Origin: Pieris napi
Lineage: Eukaryota; Arthropoda; Insecta; Lepidoptera; Pieridae
Assembly: GCF_905475465.1 (NCBI RefSeq)
Contig: NC_062250.1
Span: forward strand, 7,896,501-7,960,500
Reading direction: 5' to 3'
Length of the DNA: 64,000 nucleotides
The notes beneath the pieces are model-generated. The model did no database searches. It was not told the origin of the DNA and was given only the letters and a program-made list of their open reading frames with translations. The translations under genes and the position numbers were made by a program. Of the stretch, positions 12,181 through 25,505 are shown one piece after another. Position 1 is the stretch's first letter. The number at the start of each line of letters is the position of its first letter.

Positions 12181-13309
12181 TCTAAAAGTGCTGAACTGTG
12201 TATTTCCTATTTTTTATGCTAAGAAACACATCATAAACAAGAGATCTTATAGGTTACCTTTAAGTGATGTATCTAAGTGATACGATATACAATCTCCACA
12301 CAATAATAATTAAAAAGAGATAAATAGAACACTTTTAAGAAAACATTTAAAAAAAAAACTTTAATTGCTTTGCTAAAATTCTCTTCCTTGATCTGGAATC
12401 AAGAAACTCGACAATCTTTAGTGTGTACTGTAGGTCATTCACAGTTATCATCTGGATCTTTTACAAAACTATTTACACGAACAATAATGTATAGTTTAAG
12501 GTTTAGGTATTTCATTTATAATGAATACATTCCTTTAAGATGATGTTATTATGAATTAATTTCCTTATTTTAAATGGCGAAGTAAAATGGCTAATTAACT
12601 ACATATGTATAACATAAACATATATACTAGTAGCGTTGGTTAATTAGAAAACCTAAACAATGTTGTTACGAGCAAAAGACCTCGTTGTTACTTCTTTGTG
12701 TTAAAAAAAATAACAATGAATAGGTACTTTCCAAAACAATTATTAGAATAAATTTAGTTTCCACCGACTCGTTGTAGATCCACATATTCGTAAACATAAT
12801 TGACATACCTATTAGATAAAAAAATCTATTAAAGCAAAAGAAACAAAAAAAAACTAATTTCGGGTCCATTTAAGCGAACTAGTTACTTTCTAGCGCACAA
12901 AGGCAGATACAAAATTACGCAATCTTTGCACAATAACTGAGCTTTTAGTCACAAAGCCTACTTTGAAACAATGAGAGTAGAAAATTTGCAGCTATCATGT
13001 GCTCCAGTACTTTACGACAAATATGAAAGAGTTCTTTGAAGAAAAGTATCGCGATAGGAAGACGTCGCAAATGTTCACGCCTTGACTAAAGAGCCGTCTA
13101 GTGCAACATATTACAATTTAGAGCGGCAATATAAAATACATTTACAACACTTTTGTATGCAATATTGCTTACGCGATGTAAAGTAGTTATGTCACAAACT
13201 AAACGTGGAATTAGTTAGCCTAAAGATATGTTCATTAACATGTAAACTTGACCGAAGGTATGGTATTCAAAAATTCACTTTGACGTCTGCCGTTCCACAA
13301 CTGAGCGTT

Positions 13310-13540
13310 TTTCAAGGCAGTTTTCGCCGCGCACCACAACTATGTGGAACCAGCTGCCCACTGAAGTATTTCCGAACCAATTCGACTTAGGGTCCTTCAA
13401 GAAAAGAGCGTACTAATTTTTAAAAGGCCGATGACGCACTCGCGATCCCTCTGGCATTGAGAGTGTCCATGGGCTGCGGTATCACTTAACATCACGTGAG
13501 CCTCCTGCCCGTTTGACTCCTGTTCTATAAAAAAAGTAAG
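13310..13540 (+). mobile_element. Jockey/CR1-type LINE 3' end
   Basis: Encodes a decayed reverse-transcriptase C-terminus of the LWNQLPTE-VF-NQFDLGSFKKR type. The shared 3' DNA follows: GTGTCCATGGGCTGCGGTAT, TCACTTAACATCACGTGAGC, CTCCTGCCCGTTTG. The same tail recurs at 32815-33030, 46140-46280 and 47220-47285, and inverted at 15170-15300 and 21190-21290. The element is 5'-truncated, with no enzyme left. Confidence 0.7.
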
Positions 13541-14279
13541 TGAACGCATAATATGTATTCTTATTTCTAGTTAATTTTTCACACAAGCTCCATAATATAT
13601 GTTTCGGTTAAGTAGGCACCACTTTACGGTTTTGAATGAATTTGACTAAAATATTATTTAATTAAAGACAATAAAATGGCAGCTAAGCAAAAGCGCTATT
13701 GCTCCGACATATTATTATTATAATGTTTTCATAAAACCAAATACCTTAAATCTGTTTGCAAAAGGAAGGCTTTTAAAGCGTAGCTATAAACTATATTAAA
13801 TCCTGAGCAGAAGCCCGAAAACTGTATCGCTTTCGCTCCAACATCTGTGTAACAAAAAATATCTTTACAAGCCGTTTTTTTCTTTACAGAAAATTATTTG
13901 TATCCCTTCCTTTCCGCTAGTGAGCAGTGACCTCAGTGATTTTCTCGCTTGGCACATATGCAAAAGTATTAAAGGCACAGTCTAATGAAACAAGAACAAT
14001 TCTATAGAAGGGAGTTGTTACAAAAAACGTTTCCTTTGTTGTATTTATAGGCTTTTGTTGTCTATGCACAAACATAAACTACGATACAAGTCTGCTTCCG
14101 GCTGCTAGGTAACTTAACCAGCGTTAAGCTAAGCTATTGCTAGCTTAAAGTATTATCCGAAATGTAAAGTTGTACTGAATGTTATATAAACTTAAAGAAA
14201 AAGCGATTTACATTAAATACTTTACTGCTTTGCGAGTGCTTTTCATCAATTGTGGTCAGAAAAAGACGATAGAAGTCAA

Positions 14280-14440
14280 AAAAGTCAAAATCATTTATTC
14301 ATAGGTAACACAATGTACACTTATGAACGTCAACAAAGAAATATATTTTACATTTACAGCCAGTTCTCAAATCAAGGGCGTAGAACGGAAAAGAAGAATT
14401 GGCAATAACCTCCGCTACTTTTGTTTTTTTTTTGAAGGAG
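14280..14440 (-). mobile_element. LINE-type 3' end fragment (inverted)
   Basis: Reverse complement of the 8641 family: ATAGGTAACACAATGTACAC, TTATGAACGTCAA, then CCAGTTCTCAAATCAAGGGC and GTAGAACGGAAAAGAAG. A truncated, non-coding fragment. Confidence 0.6.
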
Positions 14441-15169
14441 GTCATTTGGCAATCAAAGTTCTTGTAAAAAGAGAATGATTAAGTAAATAATAAAATCTTG
14501 TTTTTATCAATGGAAGTTGTTTAGTTACAATAAGTAAATAGGGTTATGTTATAGTATCTTTATTTCTGCTACAATTTAAAAAAAAATACACAGACACATT
14601 ATATACATGATTTATTTGTACCGGCAGTTATACAACATAACAAAATAATAGAATACAAGTAAACTAAATAAATGAATGATATAATTACAACAATTTGAAA
14701 AATTACACTTAAATCTACAGTCGGATATAAAGCACGCCAAATGTCTCTTAAGAGATATTTTTCTTTGTTATATTTCTCTCGACACTTTTTAATTACAGGC
14801 ATTGAATGAATAAATACGTTATCAATAGATATAGAATATTAGTCAATAAAAGCTGTATTTTTTATCTGTATTAGGTACATCTTTTCAAACAATTTGAGTC
14901 ACGACTATTTTGTTCTTAATTTAAACGAAATTACAAACCTATCTTTAAGTGGAGAACAATGTTAATGCAATGCCGCGAGCGTTAACTACACAATGTAACT
15001 AGGCCCTTGAGAATATGATTGCGTCTTCGAGCTCCTTTAGCAGCGGTTTCTTTAACAATACCCGTTTTCTTGCAACGATTTTATAAAGAACAAGTTACTG
15101 ATAACATAATAGGAAACTTCGATATTCAATTTCCGGATATAAAACAAGCTTGTGAACACTTTGTGGTGT

Positions 15170-15300
15170 TTTAATTTTTTTTAAAGAACGGAAGGCAAAC
15201 GAGCAGGAGGCTAGAAGGCGAGTGCGTTGCCGGTTTTTGAATAATTGTTACGCCCTTTTCTCGAAGGACCCTAGGTCAAATTAGTTCAGTTGTGGAATTT
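15170..15300 (-). mobile_element. Jockey/CR1-type LINE fragment
   Basis: Inverted copy of the 13310 family: GGCAAACGAGCAGGAGGCT, GCGAGTGCGTTGCCGGTTTT, GCCCTTTTCTCGAAGGACCC. Only the 3' end remains, and the TCACCTGAT...GTGTCCATGG part is deleted. Confidence 0.6.
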
Positions 15301-16579
15301 ACACATTAAACTAACAATTATTTGAATTTAGAATGTCAAAAGATTTCAAAATTCCAAATTTGAATTTGTCATTTTATTTATTATAGGTATTTAAAATAAA
15401 AAAAATAGAACGGATACTTGTGGATAATGAAAAGATATTGAATTGGATTTCTTAAGTCTTGTAGCTATTCACTATTAAGTCCATGACTAATCAATGAAAT
15501 TTTTACTATATAATTCAACAGCAATGTTTGAACTTTAAAACCCCGTGTCACGTACTCAGCATATTATTAAGGTCATTTCAGACGACTTGCTAAATATTAG
15601 ACGGCAGTTATATATGTTTATTTTCACAGAAAGTATAGGTGTTTATGTTATGATAGTTTTGTGTCGTATTATATATGGTCTGTGACATTTTTAAAAATAA
15701 ACATTTACGGATCCAGAAAGCTTAGAATTAAAAATTCATGTGATAATCCAACGTTTTATTAGTCTATTAACCAAATCAGTCGGTACATGTTTAATTATTG
15801 TTTTATTAACGGATTATGTTTATCTTATTCTAAAATTTTATCAAAGTAATCTTATTTCAATACCCACCTCCCATCTAGAATATTTCTTCGCATGTAACGT
15901 TCTGAAACAAGACTTGGTGATAAATCGCACATAAAAAAATAATGTTTTTGGGATTCGTGAGTCGTTCACATTGTCTCGTTTCAGAATCTCATCGTTAATC
16001 ATAGACAAAAGTCTCATTTTACTGTTACTGAGGAATGTATATGTAAGTCCAGAATCTAGCCAAATATTTCTCTGCGTACGGGTCCTTGATCATTATGAAC
16101 CTGAGATACTCGCGGTGTTTCGTATGAGCAAATGCATTAATTTACGTTTTGTCTTCTAACGGTCTCCGGCCAGCAGCCGCCATCTTGTGCACTCTTGTCA
16201 ATGTCAAGTCATTAACAGAAAACAAATTAGACAGCGCTTTATGACATCCTAAAATCCGAACCTTAAAGTATATACACGAACGAACTCACCTCACCAGAAT
16301 CTTGCTTACGTGCTGATTATTAGTACGAAATATGAAACCGTCTGAAGTGTCTTTAATTCTCTCTGAGCTTATAATATGTGCAAACAACTATTTGTAGTGG
16401 AAATTGAGACGCTACCCTCGCCCTATATAATAACGTAAATAAACCCCACTTACATTCAGCTTTACACTATAATCATTATCTTAACCGATATTATGTTTAC
16501 TGTAGTAAGATAATATACATATATACATAAACTCGCTTTCATTAGTTATCTCAAACAGAAATTAATATATTAATTTCAT

Positions 16580-16660
16580 AGGGCTAGCTTCAGCGTGCGA
16601 CTCTCATCCCAGACGTCGAAGGTTTGATCTTCGACTGTACACCAACGAACTTTCTATTGT
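16580..16660 (+). mobile_element. 5' end of a tRNA-derived SINE
   Basis: GGGCTAGCTTCAGCGTGCGA, CTCTCATCC, then a box-B-like GAAGGTTTGATCTTCGAC and TGTACACCAACGAACTTTCT. It matches the tRNA-like head of the complete minus-strand copy at 56760-57045. The rest is lost. Confidence 0.6.
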
Positions 16661-17165
16661 AAAGTATTTAATGTATTTTAATTTACAGTTAATATTACCA
16701 TAAATCTGTCACTAATATTGTATGGAGGAAAGATTTAATTTTTCATTCCAATTGAATAGGCTCCAAAACTACAGAATAATTTGAAACATTATTTCACCAT
16801 TCGAATCCTTCCTTATCCTTGAATAACATAGACTATAGAATAGTTTCAAAAAAGTAAGATATTTGTATGAAAACATTTAAAATATCAATAAAAATGCCTA
16901 TAGTCCTTTTCATGAAAGAAGTCCCCCAGACGCGGCGCTGCAATCGCATAATGTAATGTTGCCATTTATGAGTAAAAAATTTACCAATTTTATTTACATT
17001 TAGCAAATGTAATTTATCAAAATATAATATTATTTGCTGCATACTTCGATGAAACAATATTTCTGTTATGTAAAAAGTATATTTTTATTTACTTATATTA
17101 GCGGTGTTCCAACTACTTACAGGGAAAAGATGAGAAAATAGGGTAAAGAAAAGCGATACAATTTT

Positions 17166-17604
17166 TTATTCAGTTTTATTGCATAATTGTTGGGTTACAA
17201 TTTTTTTCGAAGTACTCGCCGCTATTATACCTTCGTTTGTAATTTTTGTTACAGATTTCTCTGACACACCTGCAATTAAATTATGAACAATTAAAAATAA
17301 TAGTAACTTTAAGTTTATAATGCTTATGTAATATGTAATATATGTTTTAATTTCAGTTACCTAGTTTCATCACGTTATGTATTTATTCAATTTTGTCGCA
17401 AAAACGAATTTATATCATAAAAGTCCCATCAATACAGCAAAAAATTATTAAATGGCAACTCTAAAAAGTACCTGTTATGGCGGCAACTCTCTTCCGAACA
17501 TTGTTTAATGGTATTAAAACACCTTGATTCTTATGTTCCGCTTCACAGAACTCTTTCACCTTTAATATCATTTCTCGAGCCGAACTTTTTACAACTTTTG
17601 GCAT
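17166..17604 (-). CDS. Small two-exon HTH protein, transposase-like
   Basis: Exon 1 is 17472-17604 (ATG at 17604-17602, donor GTACTT) and exon 2 is 17166-17269 (acceptor GCAG, stop TAA at 17168-17166). The phases match, giving 78 codons. The product begins MPKVVKSSAREMILKVKEFC and continues through RKRVAAITG-VSEKSVTKIT-NEG, a helix-turn-helix with a splice junction between its helices. This resembles the N-terminus of IS630/Tc1-type DDE transposase-like proteins widespread in Lepidoptera, normally several hundred residues long. Here the frame stops after a short STSKKIVTQQ tail and no DDE domain follows. It could be a DNA-binding remnant, a domesticated short protein or a pseudogene. The splice structure is seen directly; the family is inferred. 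Confidence 0.55.
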
Positions 17605-18023
17605 AGTAATCAATCTTTAAAATGCACTAAGCTAGTTAAAAATTCACAAAAATCTACCACAACAAACGAACTTGTTAACATCGACGAATGACAACATTGC
17701 CGACGTGTCAAATTTAGTTCCAAAAATCACCGCGGGACTTCTTTCATGAAAAGCACTATACATTGCAAACGTTGCGGAAACTATTGACAATAGAGCAAAG
17801 TGATGTACAACAGTGTTATAAAAGACATACTTAATAAAATCCACAAAAAATAGGACTATACTATAGGTCTAACTATTATATACCGAAACCCCGACTCGGA
17901 ATAGAAAACAAATGAAGATTACATTAGGTTTAAACATATGAGATTCTAAAAAAAGTAAAAAAATAAAATAAAATTTAATTTCCCGTCTTAAGTATACAAT
18001 TAACAAACAGCCAAAAGTTTTAT

Positions 18024-18073
18024 GTGATTTATTTAATTATAAAGCTAATCACATTTATAATTAAATAAATCAC
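18024..18073. repeat. Perfect 20-bp inverted repeat
   Basis: GTGATTTATTTAATTATAAA at 18024-18043 and its exact reverse complement at 18054-18073 enclose a 10-nt loop. No coding frame or terminator context explains it. It could be a tiny foldback element or a cruciform-prone site. Confidence 0.8.
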
Positions 18074-21000
18074 CTAAAATTAACTGAAGAAGGGATACCG
18101 GCACAATTTTCACTTTGATCTTTAAAAGTCTGTAATATTTAACTCAATTTGTGCGGTCTGAATGCGTAATGAGCAGCTAAAGGAGCAAAACGAATAAAAA
18201 ACCACAGTTGCTGAATAAAGTTTTTTTTCCTTGTTTAGGAAGTGCACTGATTATATTCCACTTTCATCCTCTGGTGCATAAATATTTCAGGAATCTATAT
18301 AAACTCTTTAGTTCTAAATTTGAATAGTTATTTCCAATGATTTTTTTTTAAATCAGCCAGGAAAAAAAACTTTTATTACCTGTGATTTTTAAAAAACTTT
18401 TTTTTACTGTTTCTTTTTTATGGAATGGCTTACAACATTTTTACCGCCCTTTATCTTTATGCCATTTTCATAATAAATAAAATAATTCTATGCACGCAAA
18501 TATGCAATTGTCTTTTGGCTCTGGATTTTAATTGTAATTAAATATTAACCAGAAACAAAATGCCAGCTCTTGGAGCAAGCGGTTAGAGAGAACTGACGGT
18601 GTCTTCATACATTTGGCTAACCTCTTGCCTTCTGGCCCGCTTCCAAAATAATTAAGCGTCCTACTTTATTGCCACTATAAAGCAAATAAGGATTATTATT
18701 AAAAGAGACTAAAACACTTCACTCTTAAATACTTATGTAGTTTTAGAGTTGAAATTATTTTTATGGCCATAATTTTCAGTGTGGAAGAGATTCTGATACG
18801 AGACTTAACGCTTAGTGTACGTCAAAATCCGATACTTTGCACTCATACAAATTAAGTATTATACAAACAAAGTTATAGTAAAAATACTGACATTTAAAAT
18901 TATTTTATATAATATTTATCACCCCGTCGTAACAGAATTATCTATTTTATCGCAATATTTTCCCTCAAAGCCTTGATATGATGTATCGGGCGGGAGTGGT
19001 TTTCATACCCGTTCAAGCGAACTTACCGCCGAATGATTAATCGTGGTCAAAACAAAACGATTCTGACCTCCTTCTGTCTTTAGGCGTTGTCAACTCTTGG
19101 TTTTATTTCAATTTTTGAAATTGTTTCGAAATCGTAAATGTCTTTTTCGCCAATAGATAGCGCTGATTTTAGAATTACGTGTGTGTTTTGTAAGCGCACT
19201 CAAATTGTTTTAAATTTTTTAATTATATTTTTAGATTTTATAACAAATGTTATAAGTAACATATGCATAACCAAAAGGTTTTTGTCTTTCGTAAAAATTT
19301 ATAAAATCTACATTTCTGTGTGGTTTATTAGTTAACGTATGTCGTTATTGTTTTTATTATTACTCAACAATACATTCCTGGATTCGGTTGCCGACGAAAA
19401 ATAATCGCCATGCATATAAAGCTCACACTAACACTTCTCTAACAATTATCAATTTAACTCTCTCTTAATGTGACCACGCGCCATTACGGGGAGTTACCAA
19501 TATTTAGCCACTATTATTTTAAAAAGTTTTTGTAAATAGTTCCGTACCCCTGCAACCTTTTGTAAGAGACATTAAAAGGTTTGCCCTTTTCCCTATATTT
19601 TTGCTTGGAAAAGTCGCAAAGTGAATTTATATGACATTAATTTTATCCCGAATTAAAGAAAGATAATACAAAACTTTTCACTAATCATTCAGAATGAGAT
19701 ATAAACATTCATTTAATGGCTTTAGTGTATGTCAAACAAAAAACGTATATATATATAACTTATACCAAGTAGTATTTACTATAAAATTTGTTAACATTAA
19801 TTTTTAATCATTCAAATATCATTCAAGTATTATTTATTCAATTAGTATCAATATTAAACAAAATTTGTATAATCATTATGAAAAATAATATTTGAGAAAA
19901 AAAATTGTAAAATCATAATAATTTTAAAATTTAAAGATATAATTTTTAAAATCATTATGATTTATAATAATTGTACCAAAATTCATTTAGAATTACAATA
20001 TATGTGCCAAGTATCGATAAGTTGTCACGTTTCGTTATTTGCAAAGATACACTAGAGAGAAAAGAACAAGAGATACTACATTTATAAGTGTTCATAAAGC
20101 ATGTGAAACAAAATTCACTGTAATTCTAAATTGGATTCTGTCAGCATTATTTAGTTGGTCTATAACAAATAAAAGTCATTGGAAAGAGAGGCGTCAGCAG
20201 CTCAAATTGCGGGTCGGAATGTCTGACTTCACAAACACGATAACAAAATCGCTTTATTTTCTCTGAGAAATTATACGCGGGCGAATTTATTAATTAAACC
20301 GAACCGGGAGTTCTCAAACTTTGTTGTTATTTTATAAATCTTTTTGTTTATACACCCATGTCTTATAAACTCGCTTGATACTATTGTAAGGGTTGTGCAT
20401 ATTTAAAAAATCTCTCAAGACTTTATTAATAAGAATCTTTCAAATTCTACTATACTACGAAACGAGACTTTTCTTTATTCTTAAAAAAACAAATCGATTT
20501 GTAGTAAAAATATGTTTGACCTACCCAAAATATAAATCTCTTTATTAAATCGTTACAGTGCAATCAAATTGAAACATGGTGACGATGGTGACAGTTCGTC
20601 AAACCTAAAGTGAAAATACTCGATAAAAGCCCCAATGGCTAAGGTATATACCTAATTACCTACCCTTAGCAGTCGGGAGTTTAAGGGTATAACGTCTCGC
20701 AGTGATTGTAACCATAGATTGAAGATGTCCGTACAAAGACAATCAAGATTTATTTTAATTATAAAATCTTTTTTTTTCAAGCTATTTTGATTATAATTTC
20801 AATTAGTTTTTAAATTCTGTAAACAAAAACTTTGAGAACATCAAACAGCGGTTGAAGAATCGAGAAATAATATCAGCAGAGTGTAAATTGTCCCGACACT
20901 GTATTCGTAAACTTTGAGAAATTAATATGATTTAATTAATTCGTTCGAGCTGAGTCTGCGTGTTGTGCATATAAACAGGTATCGAACTTAGAATATCAAG

Positions 21001-21189
21001 TAGCTTTCATTCTTATTCTGTTACGATGTTTTCTTAGATCTTGTTCAATCTCTCGATTAAAACAATATATTTAAACTGCTAGAATATTCCGTTTAGCCGA
21101 TTATATTGATTCTCAATAGATAATTTGACAAAAGACTCTTAGAAGTCTCGAAACCCCGATAGAAATTCCCGGCGAAACAATTTTTGGTT

Positions 21190-21290
21190 ACTTTATTTTA
21201 TATATGGCAAACGGGTAGGAAGCTCACCTGATTCTAAGTGATACCACCGGCGTGGTCACTGGCTGGTTCGGAAATACTTCAGCTAATTCT
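21190..21290 (-). mobile_element. Jockey/CR1-type LINE fragment
   Basis: Inverted tail of the 13310 family: GGCAAACGGGTAGGAAGCTC, ACCTGATTCTAAGTGATACC, then GGCTGGTTCGGAAATACTTC. An internal part is missing. Confidence 0.6.
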
Positions 21291-24200
21291 AGTTATTGAA
21301 CATTCAATTGCAATAGCAATCGTTCAATAGAACGATACGGTATAATTGTTAAGGGTTTTATGGAAAGTATCACTTCCCTATGAAACAGGCACGGAGATTT
21401 GGTATCATACTGTGCGAGTTGGGTACTCGTGTGTGTGTCGACTGCATACAACATACAAGCATTATATTCGCGTCCTTGTTTGTACTTATTGACCAAAATA
21501 TTCATTTGCACAAATTTACGTAATAAATAAATATAAGAAAACTAATAGTTGTTTAGAAAAACACACAATCATTCCTACTTTAATTAATAAATCAAAACAG
21601 ACGAAGCTTTATTATTCCAGGAGCCAACCAACCCGACAACGTGCACTTCTGGATATCTTCTTTGCCCTGAACAATAAGTAGGACCAGTTCCCCGCACTCT
21701 GCACCCAGCGTCTTCCCTGCACCTAGTGGAAGGTCCTAGGCCAACAGCGTTGTTTTTTAACCAACTTTAATCAATTGTAAATTAATTTAGTCTTAAGAAT
21801 GTATGTATAAATAAGTTCATACATAAGAAATGACAATATAACCAAGTTCACAGACTATTAAATTTGCAATTTAGTATCATTTAAAATCCAAAGTTAGTAC
21901 GGTATTTGTTACCATGGCAACCGTTCTTATGTAACGACATCTTTATGTAAATAACATCGTAACCATAGTAATAAACACGGTACGTTTTTAATACACTGCA
22001 TTTGTATGGTTATTTCTAAATTGAACAGTTTTCAGCTTATCTTAATAAAAGAGTTTATAATTGCCATGATTATTTCCCTCTAAAAAGCTATATTCTAAAT
22101 TCATTAGGTCCGAATGAGCAGCGCCGACGTTAGAAGAAATTTTCTTAAAACATTAAGTAAGATTCAGTTCGGGACATAACAACAAATGCAAGATGCTCTA
22201 ATGTACGCAGCGAGTTAAGAAAACATTATTCAGTTCGCTCAATCGCTTTGAAACGGCCTCTGGCATTTCATACGACGAGAGTTTAACGCTATGCTGATTT
22301 CGTAGTCTATTCGTAAGGTTTCGACTTATTCAAGGGAATATTGTGAGATTCTCAAAAATTGCCAGGTATAATATTTATATTAGTTTTTTTTCTGACAATA
22401 AAATTTTCTTTGCGTAAATTTTATTATCTTTCATCGTATCAGTATTTCTAGTCCTCAGCCGAGTGACACGATTTGTCGTTCCGTTGTACCAATTACAAAC
22501 AAACGAAATGCGCCATTGTTTCCTCTTTAATTTTACTCCCGTAGCATATAGTAACAATAACATAATTTATAGCTACGTTATTTTGTAAGAAACATAATTG
22601 TCTTATTAATGAAAGTGTAAAATATCAAATAATAGAAACGTCGAGTAAACGCTCGCAATGTTTATGAAGGCGCCATAAGAGGCAGGCACTTAATGGGGTA
22701 ATTTAATTTTCTCACAACAGAAGGCAACAGCCGAGGCTGCCAACTCGGACCAGATAACGCCATTGTACCTTCGCATCTCTTTAAAAACTAATTCTTACAA
22801 TACATTTTTATATCTCATTTTATGACCGTGGATTGCTTGAACCTCGATACTTTTGCCAAATGCGATTTTTATTTATTTATTCTTAGTTTATAGCGTGTAT
22901 ATACTGTAATGGCATACATAAAAGCCTTATATAGGCTAGTTTTATAATACAGGTTTTGAAATAGTTGTTGATTATAAACCGTTAACCACAATTAAATAGG
23001 AGTTCAAGGTTGTAATAAATTACATATTATGACTGAGTTTGCTTATTACACATTAATTATGTCTATCATACATTTACATATAATAAAACTGATTTGAAAT
23101 ATATTCATCGTTGTCGAATACAAAATAATCACGACTGACTTATAAAGACAGAGCTAAAGTAACAAAAAGATAATATATAGATATAATTATGTATTAGGGA
23201 ATGATTTTTGACAAGAATTCATCCCTAAAAGGGACACTTAAATTGTCATTTTAACATATGTATTTCGTTTCGATAAGTCATAACTTGTAGATATGTAATT
23301 AATATACATACTGGTTTTTATTAGTTAAATATGTATTAAGTTTTAAATCCTAATTATAGTTAATATAGAATATAGTTTGCAAAAGCATCGCGAATCTAAG
23401 GGAATTTGATGTTATTAAGAGAAAGAAAGATATACATTCTAGGAACAGCGAAGAACGTGAAGTTTTACTATGGTAAGGGAAAGCGAGTTAAAGAACGTTA
23501 TTTTATCTTGAATCAGGAAAAATAAGACCTCGACTTGTAGGTATTCCAATGGATGGGATATGTGGGCAGTCCCCACAAAATAAAAACTTCAAATAGTAGT
23601 TCGTACATACATAGTTAACAGAGTTGATAGTTGTATCGCTACAAGTTTTAATTAAACTAGTGTCTGTACTGCTTACATAAAGATGAAAACAATGTATTCA
23701 ATCCAATGGTATGCACTACAATATTCATAGACAATTCTCAAGAACTCTGAAATTTTTGTAATCAATACAGTATCGGATTATTTTTCTTTTAGTTTTATAT
23801 TTTTTTTTTTGTAAACGTTAGGTAACAAAACTAAGCAGCTCGTTTTTAATTTATGCAAGTACTTAAAGGAAAATAGATTACAAAAAATGACGAACATTAT
23901 AACAATTAGTAATAACTTTATTATCTTTAACTTTATTATTAGTATCTATCAAAATTAGATTTTTTATTATATTTTAATCAGAAACAAAGTTATGGGATGT
24001 GCTATCTTGTTATAAATCTCAACCCATTTTTATCTTTGTGAATTGATTTATTCTTTACAAACAACAGTAATTAATTTATATTAACATAGAAACGTTCAAG
24101 GAAAAAAACATGAATATTACTCGTCTTATAAGTCTGTTCTGAGTGACGTCCGCTTTTCTTTTTTTCTTAGTGTCCTATCTTTATGTTAACACATATATCA

Positions 24201-25505
24201 AAATCTTATAGAAAATACTACACAAAAGAGTATGTACATTTTTAGTGCGTATCTACGATTCGCTACAAAGTCGATGAAAAATCTCATTTTAAAATTGATG
24301 GTTATTAAAGGGTTGCCTTTAATTATATTGGATTTAAAGTGATTTTTACTAAGGATAAAATAACGAAAGAACACCTAGAACATATTTATTTCGAAATAAA
24401 AACTAAAAAAACCTACTCATAGAAGACATTTTACTTTTATCACGATTAAAATAACAGCATTAATGGCGCAAATTAAAGATTCTGTCGGCGTATAATCAGA
24501 AAATTATTTCGTTCTAGCCAATTGAACAGGACTGGCAATGCGAATAAAAAGCGAAATTTTAAAGAGATCAATGCCTAATAATCGAATATCGGATGAATCG
24601 ACCGTAAATTCACGATAAACGTGCTCCGACTTTGAATCACGGAATCGAAAGACCTAGCTGATGAACTAAGAAAGTTTTTGTAGTACCTTTGAGAAAAAGC
24701 GTTTTTAGATTTTCTTGTCTTGAACCGGCGACTAAACCTACCTAGCTTGTGGTAATGTCTAAGTTTATATTTAATAAAACAATCCACGCAGAGTCGTGGC
24801 AGGATTATTTTGAAAAATTATTAAAAACAATATGCGAATTTTATAGCGTGCATGCGTAAGACCAACCGTAAAATAAATAGTTATAGAACCGATATAAATG
24901 GTTTATCATAATATATTTTCATTTCAAAAATGTATATACAGTTGAATGAGGAGAATATTGTTGAGTGCATGTTTAATATAAACGTACGTACTTTGTCGTT
25001 TTAACGATAAAAGGTAGTTCTGTAATAAAAACAGGGCGAAGTAAAATACTAATAATAATAGTTTATAATAACTATATTTACAAAAGGGCAATTGTATGAA
25101 AATGGGTTAAGGTAAATCAAATGCATTGAAAAAAAATATGAAATATTGATTTATAATTGAGCTTGACAAGTATATTCAAAAATAATGAGGACACCATTAA
25201 ATATAATTGACTTTTAACAATAACTAAAAAGATGCCCTTGAAACTAAATATTTCAAATTCAATACTTTAAAGATCATTCAAACCTAATAATTTACCACTT
25301 TCAACTCTCTTATTATTTCACACTTTCCCAGGGCTATCTTCAAATTATTGCAATAAGTTTTATCATTAATATCTTGCTAATTCACTTCGTTATATTCAGA
25401 TATATTATTTTTTTGTATTTTCTCAATAATAGTTAGTACAACGCATCCTGTGTTAGTATCTTAAAGGAACTTGTTTAGACCATGAAATCCTTAAAATCAT
25501 AATCT

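Larger units (their letters stand above)
7349..17165. other. Repeat-bearing intergenic DNA without a supported gene
   Basis: AT-rich sequence between the tandem duplication and the HTH gene. Recognisable content is the LINE tails, SINEs and dispersed repeats listed separately between 8641 and 16660. A relatively GC-rich patch at about 8100-8560 has no frame I can support. A (TA)n run sits at 11453-11465. In the remaining gaps (8851-9089, 9311-10239, 10481-11959, 12181-13309, 13541-14279, 14441-15169, 15301-16579, 16661-17165) I see no exon chain or RNA gene. Confidence 0.5.
17605..25505. other. AT-rich intergenic DNA, few recognisable features
   Basis: Between the HTH gene and the sugar transporter I see one perfect palindrome (18024-18073), a LINE fragment (21190-21290) and possible SINE-like scraps near 18550-18640 and 20630-20710. 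An exon-like patch at about 21620-21680 follows TTATTATTCCAG but has no partner exon. The open frames of 60-75 codons (for example at 19138, 20039, 21293, 22375 and 24575) have no domain, splice partner or biased codon use that I can defend. Confidence 0.5.
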
